DNA from: JAACFF01 sp963807975
GTDB taxonomy: Bacteria; Chloroflexota; Anaerolineae; Promineifilales; Promineifilaceae
Direction: 5' to 3'
Length of the DNA stretch: 64,000 bases
Assembly (NCBI GenBank): GCA_963807975.1
Contig: CAWEDV010000002.1
Location: forward strand, 248,001-312,000
Below, one piece after another: positions 1-10,830 of this stretch (position 1 is its first letter; each line of letters begins with the position of its first letter). A model generated the notes under the pieces. The model was not told the DNA's origin. It saw nothing but the letters and a program-made list of their open reading frames with translations, and did not search any database. Both the position numbers and the translations under genes were made by a program.

Positions 1-55
1 TACCACCGCGACCAAGGTGATCGATCAAGGCAACCACGGTCACTTTCTCATGCAT
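1..55 (-). CDS. Glycosyltransferase, N-terminal fragment (partial at window edge)
   Basis: Reading leftwards from an ATG at 55 gives MHEKVTVVALIDHLGRGG before the window ends. This hydrophobic beta strand followed by a glycine-rich turn is the usual start of a GT4-type (GT-B fold) glycosyltransferase. The start overlaps the stop of the deacetylase upstream (its TGA is at 48-50), the same overlapping arrangement seen through the rest of this polysaccharide locus. Only 18 codons are visible, so the family is inferred from this opening and from context. Confidence 0.55.
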   Translation of the reverse strand, partial: MHEKVTVVALIDHLGRGG

Positions 56-902
56 ACGGTTTCTTGAGCGCAGCCTGATGGAGGCCGCTCAACTTGAAAC
101 TGAGATAGGCAGGATCATCACGGTAGATTCCTACACGCGGTATCTCATATACGGGTAAGCCGACATTTCGTGCTGTTTCAACAAATGCAGCCTGATACCC
201 GGCAGCGCGCACCGCCTCCGCTACGCGCCGGTCGTAATCGCCCGTTGGGTAGGCGAATAGATTCACTACTTGGCCCGTGATCGCTTCCAGATAACGTCTC
301 GACTCCAGCAATTCGTGGGTCAAGGCAGCGTCATCGCAGCTTGTCAAAAAAGGGTGCGTAACCGTATGGCTGCCGATGGTAATCAGCGGATGTTGGCCAG
401 CCGCAGACAACTGCTCCTCAGACATGCCGTCGAACAAGGCATGGGCATAAGCATCATAGGCGCCATCAGGCCACATCAGAGCGGCCAGTCTGCGGTTCGC
501 CGGCAGCCAATTATGGGGATCGCGCACATGTTGGGTGGCAACAAAAAAAACCGCTGGCGCCGCGAAATACTCCAGCAGCGGAAGCACTTCCGTATAGTTT
601 CCCACCAGCCCATCATCAAATGTAAGCAGCACCCCAGGGACGTCACCCTTCAGAAATGTTTCCACTGATAGGAAGGGGAACCGCTTGGAGAGCCACTCTA
701 GAATCGTGGCAAATTGCACCTTGGTTAGTCCTGGCACCTGTACGGACTCAATATCGGATGGGTACTGGGAGACAACATTATGAAACTCAAGCACAAAGCG
801 ACCATCACCGACCAAGAGCTTGCGAGATAAATCACTCCCCCCACTGCGCCACAGCAGCCAGACACCTTCATTTTGGAAGCGACTAATTGCTGGTCTCCTC
901 AT
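48..902 (-). CDS. Polysaccharide deacetylase (NodB homology domain)
   Basis: This 284-residue protein carries the NodB/carbohydrate esterase 4 signature: TFDDG at residues 94-98 (catalytic Asp plus metal-binding Asp), SHTVTHP at 177-183 (the H-x3-H metal site) and AYPTGDYD near 216-223. Such enzymes remove N- or O-acetyl groups from glycans using a divalent metal. No signal peptide is evident, so it may act on a precursor in the cytoplasm, as many polysaccharide-cluster members do. The reading frame is intact, unlike most neighbours. Its ATG lies 20 bases inside the end of the upstream glycosyltransferase and its stop overlaps the next start, so it is surely co-translated. The first 20 or so residues are not typical, and a downstream start is possible. 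Confidence 0.85.
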   Translation of the reverse strand: MRRPAISRFQNEGVWLLWRSGGSDLSRKLLVGDGRFVLEFHNVVSQYPSDIESVQVPGLTKVQFATILEWLSKRFPFLSVETFLKGDVPGVLLTFDDGLVGNYTEVLPLLEYFAAPAVFFVATQHVRDPHNWLPANRRLAALMWPDGAYDAYAHALFDGMSEEQLSAAGQHPLITIGSHTVTHPFLTSCDDAALTHELLESRRYLEAITGQVVNLFAYPTGDYDRRVAEAVRAAGYQAAFVETARNVGLPVYEIPRVGIYRDDPAYLSFKLSGLHQAALKKPYA

Positions 903-2090
903 CTATGCGGCGCAGCGGTTGTCCCCACGCAGCTTCCAGCCGCTGGCCAATAATCGCCTGCCAGCGCTCGAGCGTATACTCATGGGCCACACTTTGCGCC
1001 GCCTGAACCATTTTCGCAAAGGCATCAGGATCGGACAAAATTTTCAACACCGCCTCGGCTACAGCCTCGGACGAAACTTCATCCAACACCACACCCCGCT
1101 GCGATCCAATCAAATAGGGTAGGACCGATACATTGGTCGTGATCACCGGCAGCCCACAAGCCAACGCCTCTAATACTGCTTTTGGAAAGCCCTCTTTGGT
1201 TTTTGTCGGAAAAACAAAAAGATGGCACACCTGCAAAATGCGCAGCACTTCATCATGCTCTACATTACCATGAAACATTACTGCCTTCTGCAATCCCAAC
1301 CGCTTCACTTCCGCTTCCAGGTGCGGTCTTTCCTCTCCATCACCCACTATGTGCAAAACTGTATCAGGATACTCTGCCTGAATTTGGGGCAGAGCGCGAA
1401 CAGCATCGATCATATTCTTTCCACGGGAGACTCGGCCTACGGTAACAAGATGCGCCGTCTCGCCAGGATTCCAAGGAATCTTGATAGGAATCAGATTTAA
1501 TTCGGCTTCCGTCAAAGTGGTTGAGTGAATCCAGCTAATATGGGGATTGCGGGCCGATGGGGGTTGGTCGCCCCCGCCCGTGGCCATCACCACATTGCGT
1601 CCACCGGCAATTCGCTCCAGTACCCACAGCAACAGCCTGTCGGCTATCGTCACCGGTTCACCCCAAGTTCCACAATGGCGCACAAAGAGTGGTTTGCCTT
1701 GCAACCAAACCAGCAGTAGACCAATAAAACCTACATCTCCCGGAACAGGTGTATGGACACTATCTGCCCGGCGAATGCGATGCCACAAGTGTATTCCGTG
1801 TTGTGGCAACCAGATCAATAAGGCTAACTTTCGCCGTAAGCCGGTACCGGGAGGTTCCGGGACAGGTTTAACTTGAATGGATCTTCCCCTAAAAGCTACC
1901 AGATTCGGGGGTGGTTTCGAGCTGCTTTCAACAATGTCGAGCTCCGTGCTTGAAAATAAGCCCGACAGATGCTCCATTTGCTGAGGAAAACCGCCATTGT
2001 GGCAAATTGACCTGACTGATTATTATCTCGCCAGCATCGTTTGCTCGATATTACAACAAGATTCATATAGTCGATACAGTGATCAGACAT
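883..2090 (-). pseudogene. GT4-family glycosyltransferase, one frameshift
   Basis: The long intact part (883-1977) encodes a GT-B fold glycosyltransferase. The C-terminal half has the GT4 features: VTVGRVSRGKN opening the nucleotide-sugar domain, and FPTKTKEGFPKAVLEALACG with its E-x7-E motif near residues 255-275. The family's N-terminal strand is missing from that frame. It is found in another frame from the ATG at 2090 (MSDHCIDYMNLVVISSKRCW and on), and the two join at about 2000, where one missing A in the run ACAATGG restores ...GQFAT-NGGFPQQMEH. The gene then starts 2 bases after the upstream sulfotransferase stop. It would add a sugar to a lipid-linked or nucleotide-linked acceptor on the cytoplasmic side of the membrane. 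It may be functional if the indel is a sequencing error. Confidence 0.8.
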
Positions 2091-2092
2091 CG

Positions 2093-3043
2093 CTATACGT
2101 ACCCCAATTTCTCGCGGTAAGGGCGGGTCACGTCATTCAGGATGTCTTGATCTTCCTTTGATAGGTGCGTCTGCCACTTGATATTACGAGATTCGCGGAT
2201 CATGATGCTGGCATGATCGCCCAAAGACTCAAACCAGGATAATTCACAGAAATCGATGATTTCAAATAGTGTCTGACCGAATTGGCACATAGATCTTCAT
2301 AACGAACGACGAGAAAGTCCTTGATCTGTAAGCTGCTCGCTGCATTATCCATGGCCTGCATCAATAAATGCCATTGCAATCCCGCCAAGGCAACCAGGGA
2401 TCGATCATGTTCTTTCCATTTCTTTTGCAGATCAGGAGCAAGTATTCCCCATCGCCATTTTTCCGGACCTTGCCGACCTCGCCAAAAATCGACATTTAGA
2501 AGCGAATAAGCGACCGCACGGCCGTCACGTACTAGATGGATAAATTTCGCATCAGGAAATATCTGTTTTAAGAATCCAATACGCGGCCAACCCGTGATCT
2601 TAAAAAGCCATCGATGCCGTTTTACAGTCTGCATAAACTCAAATTCATTATGAAGCTGGCAAACAGTATCTGGCGTCACATCAGTGGCAACCAGATCCCG
2701 TTTGGGGCGGCGGAAGCCTGGGGAATGCGCTTCCCAAAATTCGTATGGTTCCGCTGGACCAAAACGATCACGAATAATTCGACCCAACACCTGGCATATC
2801 GATGGCTTGCAATAGCAGGTGGTTAAATTGTCCTTTTCTCGGAAAATGGTTGCAGAGGCTTGACAACCAGGCTAGGTCCGGGTGGAAAGATAATAGATTG
2901 TGCAGTAATGTAGAGCCGCTGCGACCAACGCCAATTATGAACAGCGGCTTATTTATCTGATCCAATTTTTCGATCATCGCGGTATTTAACACAACAAAGT
3001 TGGATCCATCAAGGCTCGGAAAAATCGGAGAGCCAAATAGCAA
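2093..3043 (-). pseudogene. Sulfotransferase family protein, two frameshifts
   Basis: Three frames rejoin into one PAPS-dependent sulfotransferase. The first piece holds the 5'-phosphosulfate loop FIIGVGRSGSTLLHNLL. The second (about 2200-2790) has the 3'-phosphate-binding segment KFIHLVRDGRAVAYS and VVRYEDLCAN. The third ends the gene at 2093. The first break, near 2794, is explained by one extra G in a GGG run. The second, near 2273, needs one missing C in GGTCAGAC. Such enzymes transfer sulfate from PAPS to hydroxyls of glycans or other acceptors. A TTG start at 3043 or an ATG at 2977 (opening MIEKLDQINKPLFIIG) is possible. It follows the methyltransferase-fusion gene by about 10 bases and abuts the GT4 gene downstream. 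Confidence 0.82.
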
Positions 3044-3052
3044 TTGAATGTG

Positions 3053-4655
3053 CTAATTTTTTCCAATTAGTAGTCCCCTGTCATAAAGTGGTGGAGCAAC
3101 AACGCGAACATTTGGGAACCCGTTCTTACGAAGCACATTCTGGAGGTAAGAAACGGATGATTTCTCCGCTTTGTTATCATCTGCATTCTTCCGCGTGCTG
3201 GAATTCGCCTGCAAAATCATAATTGGTGCGATTCAGCCGCATCGTCGTACCACAGTGGCCATCTCCGCCGGTAAGATAGTAAAGTGTACATAGAGCGGTA
3301 ATAACGTCGAATTCTCCCCAGTCAGCTGTCGACAATAGCGGTCATATTGGCCTGAAGTATTTAAGAATATACGGTCGCAAATCCCGCCACTCAAAAATAC
3401 GGTGCACGAACTTGGCCGTTTCTACATACTCAGGCATCAACTCAACCCCGAGAACTTTATGCGCCCCGGCCTTCAACATCATTAACGGCATAACACCATT
3501 ATTGCTGCCCAAATCAAGGACACGTTTGCCCCTAATAAAGGGAGTCATAACCTCTTTATTACAATATTCCCAACGCCCCGTGCCGCTTTCAATCGATTGA
3601 ATGCCGCCGATAGTCAGACCGTTGCCAAAATCAATTGGCGCGTACCAACCGCCGAGCTTTTTGGCCTGCGCCTGCAGAGCCAGGCGCGCGCTTGCCTCGG
3701 TCAGCAGCTTCTGTCCATAGATGCGGTTGAATTTCTCACGATCCTGATCGCGCCAAAGTTGAAAGAGAGGCGTATTTATTGATGAAAATGCCTCAGAACT
3801 TTCCAGATCGATGAACCACGGCTGTTCGTCCGCATCCACCATGATGTTGCCAAAGGTTAGGCTCAACTTGGCCACGCCCTGTGCATGAATCGCGTTCATC
3901 TGCGCTTCAATCGATGGGATGAACTGCTCAGAAAAACAAGCAGGGAACCTTTCTAGTCCGCGCTGTAAGACAGCATAGAGTCTTTCAGTTTCACCTAGCT
4001 GGGCAAGATTTATATCATCTTCTGTCTGTACAGTGAGAATTCGCGCCCCCGCATCAGCCACAAAATCGCGAATTGTACGCCCCATCACATAGTTTTTGTA
4101 AAGTAAGGTCTGCGGTTCGTCTACTGCATACAGTGCCGGCACATTGGCTTGACCTTGCAGACGGGCGAGATTATACCATTCATGGGTAAAACGGTGCCGG
4201 TCGCCGTGGAAATCCTTGCGGATAAGGACATGGCCATCGCGGAGGACAATATCAAACGGAAAGCGACGGCGCAGTACAAATTCGGCTCCATTGACGTTTT
4301 CAATAAAGGGCAGCAGGCCAATATCGCTTTGTAAACGACCATCATTATCAATATCGCCGATCACAATTTCCGCAGGAGCTTGCTAATTGATCGCCCGGCG
4401 AAACTCCTCAGAAACGGGATAATTCTTCCAGCACGTAAATTGTGCTTCTTTCTTTGAAAACCCCCGCCTCAGAACTCATGCAGACCAGGCGTCGCAGGGG
4501 CAGCCCACCAATCGCCGCTATCCGCGCTGCTCCCTGGGCCAGCTAAGCATCAGCCTATAGCGCAGCTTCGGCCACGATACGCCCCTCACATAGTAAAGAA
4601 GATAACCCAGGCCACGTTTTCGCAGGATGAGGATCAAACGTCGTAGTTTACTCAT
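3053..4655 (-). pseudogene. Kinase-like domain fused to SAM methyltransferase, several frameshifts
   Basis: The intact central piece (3342-4364) holds a phosphotransferase-like domain (KLSLTFGNIMVD followed by WFIDLE, the usual catalytic-loop and metal-binding positions) and the start of a class I methyltransferase (VLDLGSNNGVMPL, the SAM-binding loop). Both ends lie in other frames. From an ATG at 4655 one reads MSKLRRLILILRKRGLGYLL. After 3342 the methyltransferase continues as WGEFDVITALCTLYYL and MILQANSSTRKNADD, and ends ...RGLLIGKN at a TAG at 3053-3055. The apparently empty 290 bases after 3342 are therefore coding. The start overlaps the upstream GT2 stop by 8 bases. The paralogue at 19241-20755 has the same order of domains. 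The product probably phosphorylates and/or methylates the growing glycan, as chain-capping enzymes do. Confidence 0.75.
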
Positions 4656-5596
4656 GCTTGACCTTCAACCGTGCCGCGGCCATGACCCCTTGCAGCTTGC
4701 CGGCACCGAATTGCCAGCCTGCAGTCTCTCGGCGGCGCGCAGCAGCAGCGGCCAGACGAAATGTGTCAAAAAGCTGCACCCGCCAAAAGCGCATCTCCTG
4801 CTTCCATGTGCGCTCAGGCACAATGTCCATAAAAACAAAGCGCTGATTGACTGCGGCTTTACGCACGACTTGTGGCATATCTCGCGCGAGCCCTGGGATT
4901 TGAGGTGGATACATTTGGCGAAACCGCACTCCAATAATTTCCATCCTTTCTTTCCAGCTTGCAGCGCCAGATGGGCGTCTTCCAGAACGCCAAAGCCCAC
5001 AAAACGAGAGTGGAAACAAACCCCGCTTTCAAATACCTCACGCCGCCAGACGGCGCAGCCAGCTCCCATAAATCAATACTTTTAAGGTGTTATGCGGCGG
5101 CTGAAGGTAGCGGTTGATGGGATAGCCTGTTTCAAAATCGTAGCGCCCGGGCTCATAGGTCGTGAAAAGGTGTAGACGACGATACCACCTCCAACGGGGT
5201 GATGTTAACGGATCAAGGTGTTGGTTGGTAATATAGCCGGTGATACCGCCGATTGCTTCTTCGGAATCGGCTGCAAAAGCGCCCATTATCTGTTCGAGAA
5301 AATCAGGCTCCAAGCGGATATCGTAGTCCCACAAAAGCAATGAACGCGCTTCGCGCGGCATCTATGCCTAAATTGCGCTGAACCGCGGGATCCCCACCGC
5401 GTCGAATATGCTGCACGGGGAATGAGCTGCGTCGGCGCCAGTTCTGCCACGACCTCCGTGGTTTCTTCCTCACCTGGCGGCGATGCATCGACCAGCACGA
5501 GTTCGGATGGAAGATAGGTCTGCAGGCTCAATTTTGAAGCAGATCGCGCACTTCAAAAGGGCGACGAAGCGTTGGCGTCACGACAGATATATCCAT
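4648..5596 (-). pseudogene. GT2-family glycosyltransferase, multiple frameshifts
   Basis: From an ATG at 5596 the sequence reads MDISVVTPTLRRPFEVRDLL, the classic opening of a GT-A fold family 2 enzyme. Other frames then supply SELVLVDASPPGEEE, RNLGIDAARSAFIAF, DYDIRLEPDFLEQIMGAF (the metal-binding D-x-D region), MGAGCAVWRREVFESG, FVGFGVLEDAHLAL (the acidic E-D motif) and finally RTWKQEMRFWRVQLFD. The gene ends at 4648 with an overlap onto the next ATG. At least four single-base frame changes are needed across about 950 bp. The role is transfer of a nucleotide-activated sugar to the polysaccharide. Donor and acceptor are not predictable. Confidence 0.78.
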
Positions 5597-5614
5597 GGTT
5601 CTTTGAAGCTACGC

Positions 5615-7058
5615 TCACGAACAGTGGGCCAGGCGCAAGAGGGCTTCGGCCACGCGCTCACCGGAGTGACCATCTAACGTATTCCCAAACATGGTGTCTC
5701 CAAAAACTCGCGGCGCGCAGCACTATCCCGTTCAGGATCAGACGATCCCATCTTGATCATCTGTTTTAATTCAAAAACTGATCGCGCCACCATAACCGCG
5801 CCGCTGGCCACCACTGGCGCATAATGATCATATCCCACATGTCTTGCGAACCGCGCATAATATGGCAGTTCACTGCCCGGCGGCTCCATCCTAAATTGAT
5901 GACTGGCTTATCTACATCATTCACTCCAGTGACACGGTGGAGGCAGCGTTAATCCCCAGCGCACAGTGGCTTAGCGGCTGTTATAGATCGTTTGATCTTC
6001 TTCCATGGGCATGATCCACTCTTTATTCCACAAAATTGGCGGGAAGACCACATCCGGAAGATTATGCTCAGCAATGGCAAGCATCTCCGGGCTGTCCCTT
6101 TAATATAGGTACGCACAACCAACTCGGCTGCGGGTTGAGAGCGCCACTATGTAGGAATCGATGACGGCTTCGACAATGCGATGTTCATCAAGAAAGTCAC
6201 TGTCCAGGCCAGTGGTGTATAAAATAAACGGACGTGTGGGGTCAAGCCCCAACTGAGAACACAATTCTTCCCTAGGCATAACAAAGCCCGGATTAAAGTG
6301 AAAGTCGAACTGGGGCGTACCGGTGACGATTACCCGATTCGGAATCAAAAACGGGTACTGGACGAGTAGCTGCCGGCGCATTTGTTCATTCCACATCAGG
6401 TAATGTTCATAAGGTACAAATATTCGGCTACGCGAGGTCAGATTGTCCCATAAGAAGATAAAGCCAGCCGTCGGGATTTCGAGTCTATGAGCTACTCGTA
6501 ATGGCAAATCAGCACGAGGCCCATGAATATGTGAACCATTAAATACCAGATCGGGCTGTAAATCACGAAACAATACCTCGAAATCCCGGGTCGGACGCAG
6601 GTACCAGCTTACGACTGGTCGACGGGAGTCAATATTCCAGAACCGATCGATAGCTAGCAAACGCCCTCCAGTCATGAAAGTCGCCACCGCAGCTTCTCGC
6701 GAGTCGTCTTGGATCTGGCGGAGTGCAACCCCCAATGATATTCGACCGCTTCACTCCATACCCAGCGAAAATGGGCGTAGTGTAGAAAAGTGCGCAGCGT
6801 GACTGTCGGTCGGCGCTCTACGTATTCGTTAAGTGGCAGAATCCGCTCGGAAAAAGCCCCGAACCGCTCTAAAAATTCAGCATCAACCATCGCCGCCAAA
6901 ATCGTAATCCGTGCAGATTTGGCCAAAATTGGCAACGTATCCGAGTACAAGAAATTTCGTACCGCTTCACCACGGCCAATGACCAGAATGATGTGCGGCT
7001 GTCTTGAATTTGTCTTATCTTTCAGAAGTCTAACTTTTCAATAATGCTGATAGTGCAT
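5615..7058 (-). pseudogene. Glycosyltransferase-like (GT-B/CDP-glycerol transferase-like), multiple frameshifts
   Basis: Fragments in three frames assemble into a protein of roughly 470 residues. Near the N-terminus comes HIILVIGRGEAVRNFL. The middle is one long open piece (6100-6735) with VFNGSHIHGPRADLPL, AGFIFLWDNLTSRSR, VTGTPQFDF and RPFILYTTGL. The C-terminal side reads NLPDVVFPPILWNKEW, LGINAASTVSLE, DKPVINLGW, ASGAVMVARS and GNTLDGHSGERVAEAL, ending at a TGA at 5615-5617. The layout resembles GT-B proteins of the capsule/teichoic-acid kind (the conserved G-x-P-x-F-D and A-A-S-T-x-S-x-E motifs), but I cannot name the substrate. The start is uncertain: the frame is blocked at 7038-7040 and an ATG lies at 7058 in another frame. 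Confidence 0.65.
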
Positions 7059-7159
7059 TATGCTCGACAAATGAATCATGGTTCACAGTATTCATTCACG
7101 TCAAAATGAAGCGACTCGCGAACTAGACGTTACCATATATGACTGGAATACGATAGATG

Positions 7160-8024
7160 TTATTTCCGGCGCAGTTTCGCTATAATTGGAAGTTCAGAAT
7201 CGTAGACACGTTTAACTCCATTCCCCAGAGCATTCTCGATCACCCGAATATCGCGAACCAGCCGTTGAAAGCCATAAGGCTCGACGCAGGCTGCTGGTCG
7301 CTGCCCCAGGTAGCGCGATCAAGCGTGATATGTCGTTCGACCATGCAGGCGCCAAGGGCTACAGCTGCTTCTGTTGTCGCCAGACCGACCTCGTGACCAG
7401 AATAGCCTACAGGAAGTCCATAGCGTTCCTTTAGGGTGTGAATGGTCGCCAGGTTAAGCTCTTCGGGACGTGAAGGGTAAGTACTGGTGCAGTGCATCAG
7501 AATCAAATTTTCTGTTCCCAGCAAGTCTACAGCATGATCGATCTGCTCGATGGTATCATTACGATAGAAAAAATCAATGATCATACATAGCGGCGATGAT
7601 GCCTCAGCAAATCGTCATCGGTCAGGCTGGCTGATGCAATATTATAGCAAAGAGGTTCAACTGTTCGATGAAATCGACCGCGGCTTCATCCCAACATGAA
7701 GCGAACCAGGGAATATTATGTTGCCTGCTGTAAGCATCGATGGATTGATATTGCTCAAAGCCGAACTCAAGGCCGACCTTTAATTCCCCATTGGTTGTTC
7801 CAAACGGTGATTCCCTTGGTCCCTTCAGTTCTTCTGCGGAATAGACAACGTCAACGGTGCGTTTTTGGAACTTGGCCGCATCGCGGCCCGGCCAACTTCG
7901 CAGCCGCAATCAATTTTCGTGCAATCTCGGTATCTCCATTGTGATTTATGCCGATTTCTGCGGCAACAAAACAGGGTTCGCCATCGCCAACCAACCTATT
8001 TCCGATTTTCACCTTGTTAGACAT
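7160..8024 (-). pseudogene. neuB: N-acetylneuraminate synthase-type protein (NeuB), frameshifted
   Basis: From the ATG at 8024 the protein begins MSNKVKIGNRLVGDGEPCFV then AAEIGINHNGD, the NeuB hallmark. Other frames supply KFQKRTVDVVYSAEELKGPR, WFASCWDEAAVDFIEQL, ILMHCTSTYPSRPEELNL, GLPVGYSGHEVG and VERHITLDRATWGSDQ, then NGVKRVYDSELPIIAKLR before the stop at 7160. These are the condensation-domain motifs of enzymes that add phosphoenolpyruvate to a hexosamine or hexose phosphate, giving a nonulosonic acid. At about 288 residues it lacks the C-terminal SAF (antifreeze-like) domain of classical sialate synthases. At least two frame changes are needed (about 7600 and 7905). It sits directly after the GmhA-like and NeuA-HAD genes, giving a compact nonulosonate module. 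Confidence 0.82.
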
Positions 8025-8074
8025 ATTTTTTTAGCCCTTTTTCAATTGCTAGAGTCTAAATTTCTAAATGTCAA

Positions 8075-8653
8075 TTACAATAGTTTTTTTTCGACAAGGG
8101 TACAAATGATATGCGGCACAGCAATGAATTCTTGGATATGCTGTCCGTTCGTTGCTGGAATTCGAATGCAGCTGTCGCATGCCGATAGTTGGGGATTCCC
8201 GTTCATTCCGATAAATGCTATCGTTTTCAGGCCTTGCTCCTGGGCCCGTTTCGACAGCTTGAATAACGTTGTCCGATTGGCCGCTGGTTGACAGCACAAG
8301 CACCACTTCCCCTTGCTGACCTAAACCTTCATTTTCCGGCTAAACAGATGCTCATAGCCATAATCATTGCCAACGGCCGTGACGACTGATGGATCGCTTC
8401 TACGCGATATAGCTGGGAACGATCGTCGTTCAATACTTAACCGGCCAACCAGCTCAGCCACAAAATGCTGGGCATCCGCTGCACTCCCTCCATTACCACA
8501 CGCCAACACCTTACCTCCTTGGCGCAAGCTACCAGCAATCAACCTTCCGGCTCGTACGATTTCCGGGTCGACCTTTTCAGCCATAGTAGAAGCCACAAGA
8601 CTTAGTTCACGAAGTGCTGCGAACTGCTTCCATTTCCCAATTACTATTTTCAT
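8075..8653 (-). pseudogene. gmhA: Sedoheptulose-7-phosphate isomerase-like SIS protein (GmhA-like), one frameshift
   Basis: Two frames join near 8315 to give a SIS-domain protein of about 193 residues: VLACGNGGSAADAQHFVAEL, VTAVGNDYGYEHLFSRKM, VVLVLSTSGQSDNVIQAV, LKTIAFIGMNG and HIQEFIAVPHIICTLVEK. These match GmhA, which converts sedoheptulose 7-phosphate to glycero-manno-heptose 7-phosphate, including the E-x2-H residues near the C-terminus. It starts at 8653, one base after the stop of the NeuA-HAD gene. In a nonulosonate cluster it may supply the aldose phosphate for the NeuB-like condensation, or a heptose for the glycan. The assignment to the GmhA group within SIS proteins is strong; its exact substrate is not. 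Confidence 0.82.
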
Positions 8654-8656
8654 TAT

Positions 8657-9832
8657 TCATAAACGTGCCTGTATTATCCAATCTGCAACCTCACGCACTG
8701 CTCCATCTCCACCTACTTTGGTTGTTGTGAATCGTGCCACTTGCTTAATTTCCGACACACCATCAGCAACAGAAAGCGGGATTCCCACCCATTTCATACA
8801 TGCCAAATCATTAACATCATTGCCGACATATGCGATTCTCGCCGGATCCAATCTCCGCTCCGAAGCAATTTCTTTCAACTCCGATATTTTATCATCACAG
8901 CCTTGAATATAGGGTAGTTTCAGTTTCTTACATCGGCTGGCCACGACTGGATTCTTTTCGGTCGATAGGACCAGCATTTCTATCCCAAGCTTGCGCAGAC
9001 GCGCAATGCCTAATCCATCGCCACGATGGCAAACCACCGACTCAATGCCATTTTGATCAACGCTCACCGTGTTATTCGTAAACACGCCATCAAAATCAAA
9101 GATTATCAAGTCAATGTCTTGAAGGACGCCAATTCTGTTTGTTTGCACCCTTTGCATTTCAAACAACTGCCGCATGAGCACCAGGTCTTGTAGATCATCA
9201 ATCTGAAATGAATAGGCGCGAGTCATTCTGTAGGTACAGATTCTTCCCCCCAGACGACTTTCGAGATCACGCAGTACCCAGGGTTTGAAAATGTATATCG
9301 AACCATTTTCTTCAACAATGCTCTCAATCAAGTCTTGTCTTCGAGGCCGTTTTACCGGATCATAATTGACTGCAAGGATGTGCCATCGGTGCGCCAGGTA
9401 AATCCTTCAACTTCGCAGCTAGAAAAAAGGGAATCAGCATTCTCTTTATAAGGAGATCTATTGCATTTTGTATATCATTTTCTTTGCGAAGGGGGGATGT
9501 GGCTTGCAGAAACACGACGAAATCAGGTTCGTACTGTTCTTCTTCCAGGAGACAATCAAGGGTATGCCTCAATGCCGATTCAGAGCTTGCAGTATCGGTA
9601 CTTAGCGTATTGGGCCGTAAAACCACTTCCGCACCAAAAGCCCGGGCCACGCTGCTATTTCCTGATCATCGGTTGACACGACAACACGGGTTATACTCGA
9701 TGTAGTCAGTGCATGAGAGATTGAGTAACCAAGTAAGAGGTTGATCATGCAAGATACCAGATTTTTCCTTGTAATACCCTTGGATCCGCCCCGTGCAGGA
9801 ATGATTGCTAAGATTTCGCTTTCAGTTTTCAC
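8657..9832 (-). pseudogene. Bifunctional N-acylneuraminate cytidylyltransferase / HAD phosphatase, frameshifted
   Basis: The N-terminal part, starting at 9832, reads ILAIIPARGGSKGITRKN, the CTP-binding signature of CMP-nonulosonate synthetases, then LGYSISHALTTSSITRVVVS. In the next frame come PDFVVFLQATSPLRKENDIQ and related motifs. From 9331 on, one intact frame carries the end of the transferase (GSIYIFKPWVLRD) and a HAD phosphatase of the KdsC type: LIIFDFDGVFTNN (nucleophile Asp), LSTEKNPVVASRCKKL and IAYVGNDVNDLACM. The fusion should dephosphorylate a nonulosonate 9-phosphate made by the NeuB-like enzyme and activate the acid to its CMP form. Two or three single-base frame changes lie between about 9360 and 9650. 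Confidence 0.8.
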
Positions 9833-9884
9833 CGTTTATCTCGTAGCACCAAAAGTTTCAACCAGCGCAAATAATATCCCTTAT

Positions 9885-10830
9885 TCAATCAAATAATGTG
9901 GTTGCATTATGGAGCGCTTTGCCTAAGGCCGATGCTCCATCCTTACGGCTGCTCGCAGCTTGAGCATACTTCAGATAGCCCTTTGCACCGATATGTTGCG
10001 CCATACGCTTCCGCTACTTTCCTCTTCTCGCTGGCCGGAAATGCTTTCCTCATATAAGCGAGCAAATTCCTCAGCAAAAGGCAGGATTTGGGCAACGCTC
10101 TTACTATCCTTATGCAGCCGGAACGCTGCGTAAATTTTTTGTCGGTCACTATCGGAAACTTGCGGGCAATCCGATAAAGCAACTCACGATCGAGAACATA
10201 CTCCATATCGGTGCGCACATAGCGGCCCACTTGCGTAAGCCTCTCTGTAAAGAAAGTAGCAGCCTGGTGGAGGCGATAAACACCCGGTGGGCCAAGTGTT
10301 AAGTCATAAGGCGTTTGTACGTGAAGTACAGGCATACGCGTATCGCTCGTAAATGTCCCTTCTCGTCGATATAACGAAATCCCCCCACAATGGCCCCACA
10401 GTCTGGATTTTTCTGAAATGTTCTGCAACATCTGCAAGGTACCTGGTAAGTAAAGTCATCGCTATTGCAGAAGGTAATGATGTCTCCGGTAGCACGAGCA
10501 AATCCCTTGTTGATAGCATCGCTTTGCCCATCATCCGCTTCACTCATCCAGTAAGCCAGTTGACCCTCATAGCGATGGATGATTGTCAACACTGCCATCC
10601 ACACTTCCACCATCAACAACAATATATTCTCAGTTGTGGATATGATTGTCTCAATATCGAGCGGATAGTTTCTTCTATGAAATGTCCTTGATTGTACGAC
10701 GGCGTGACAATGCTAATGTCCGGTAAAGATCCATCAGATTCAGTGGTCGGGAGCTGTGGTGTTTCATCAGTCCATGGCCAACCGGCTTTGCCGACCAGCG
10801 GCGGCGGGAAGAATCTTGCGACACCTACAG
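9885..10830 (-). pseudogene. GT2-family glycosyltransferase, multiple frameshifts
   Basis: Assembled from three frames: VGKAGWPWTDETPQLP near the N-terminus, then PDISIVTPSYNQGHFIEETI, YWMSEADDGQSDAINKGFAR, DIITFCNSDDF (the D-x-D metal site), NPDCGAIVGGFRYIDEKG, PGVYRLHQAATFFTERL, VGRYVRTDMEYVLDRELLYR and a basic C-terminal tail ending ...HNATTLFD at the TGA at 9885-9887. The proline/tryptophan-rich lead followed by the GT2 core is shared with the gene at 15990-17019, so the two are paralogues. The start is not resolved; coding sequence is readable to about 10830, right after the sulfotransferase stop. Confidence 0.75.
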
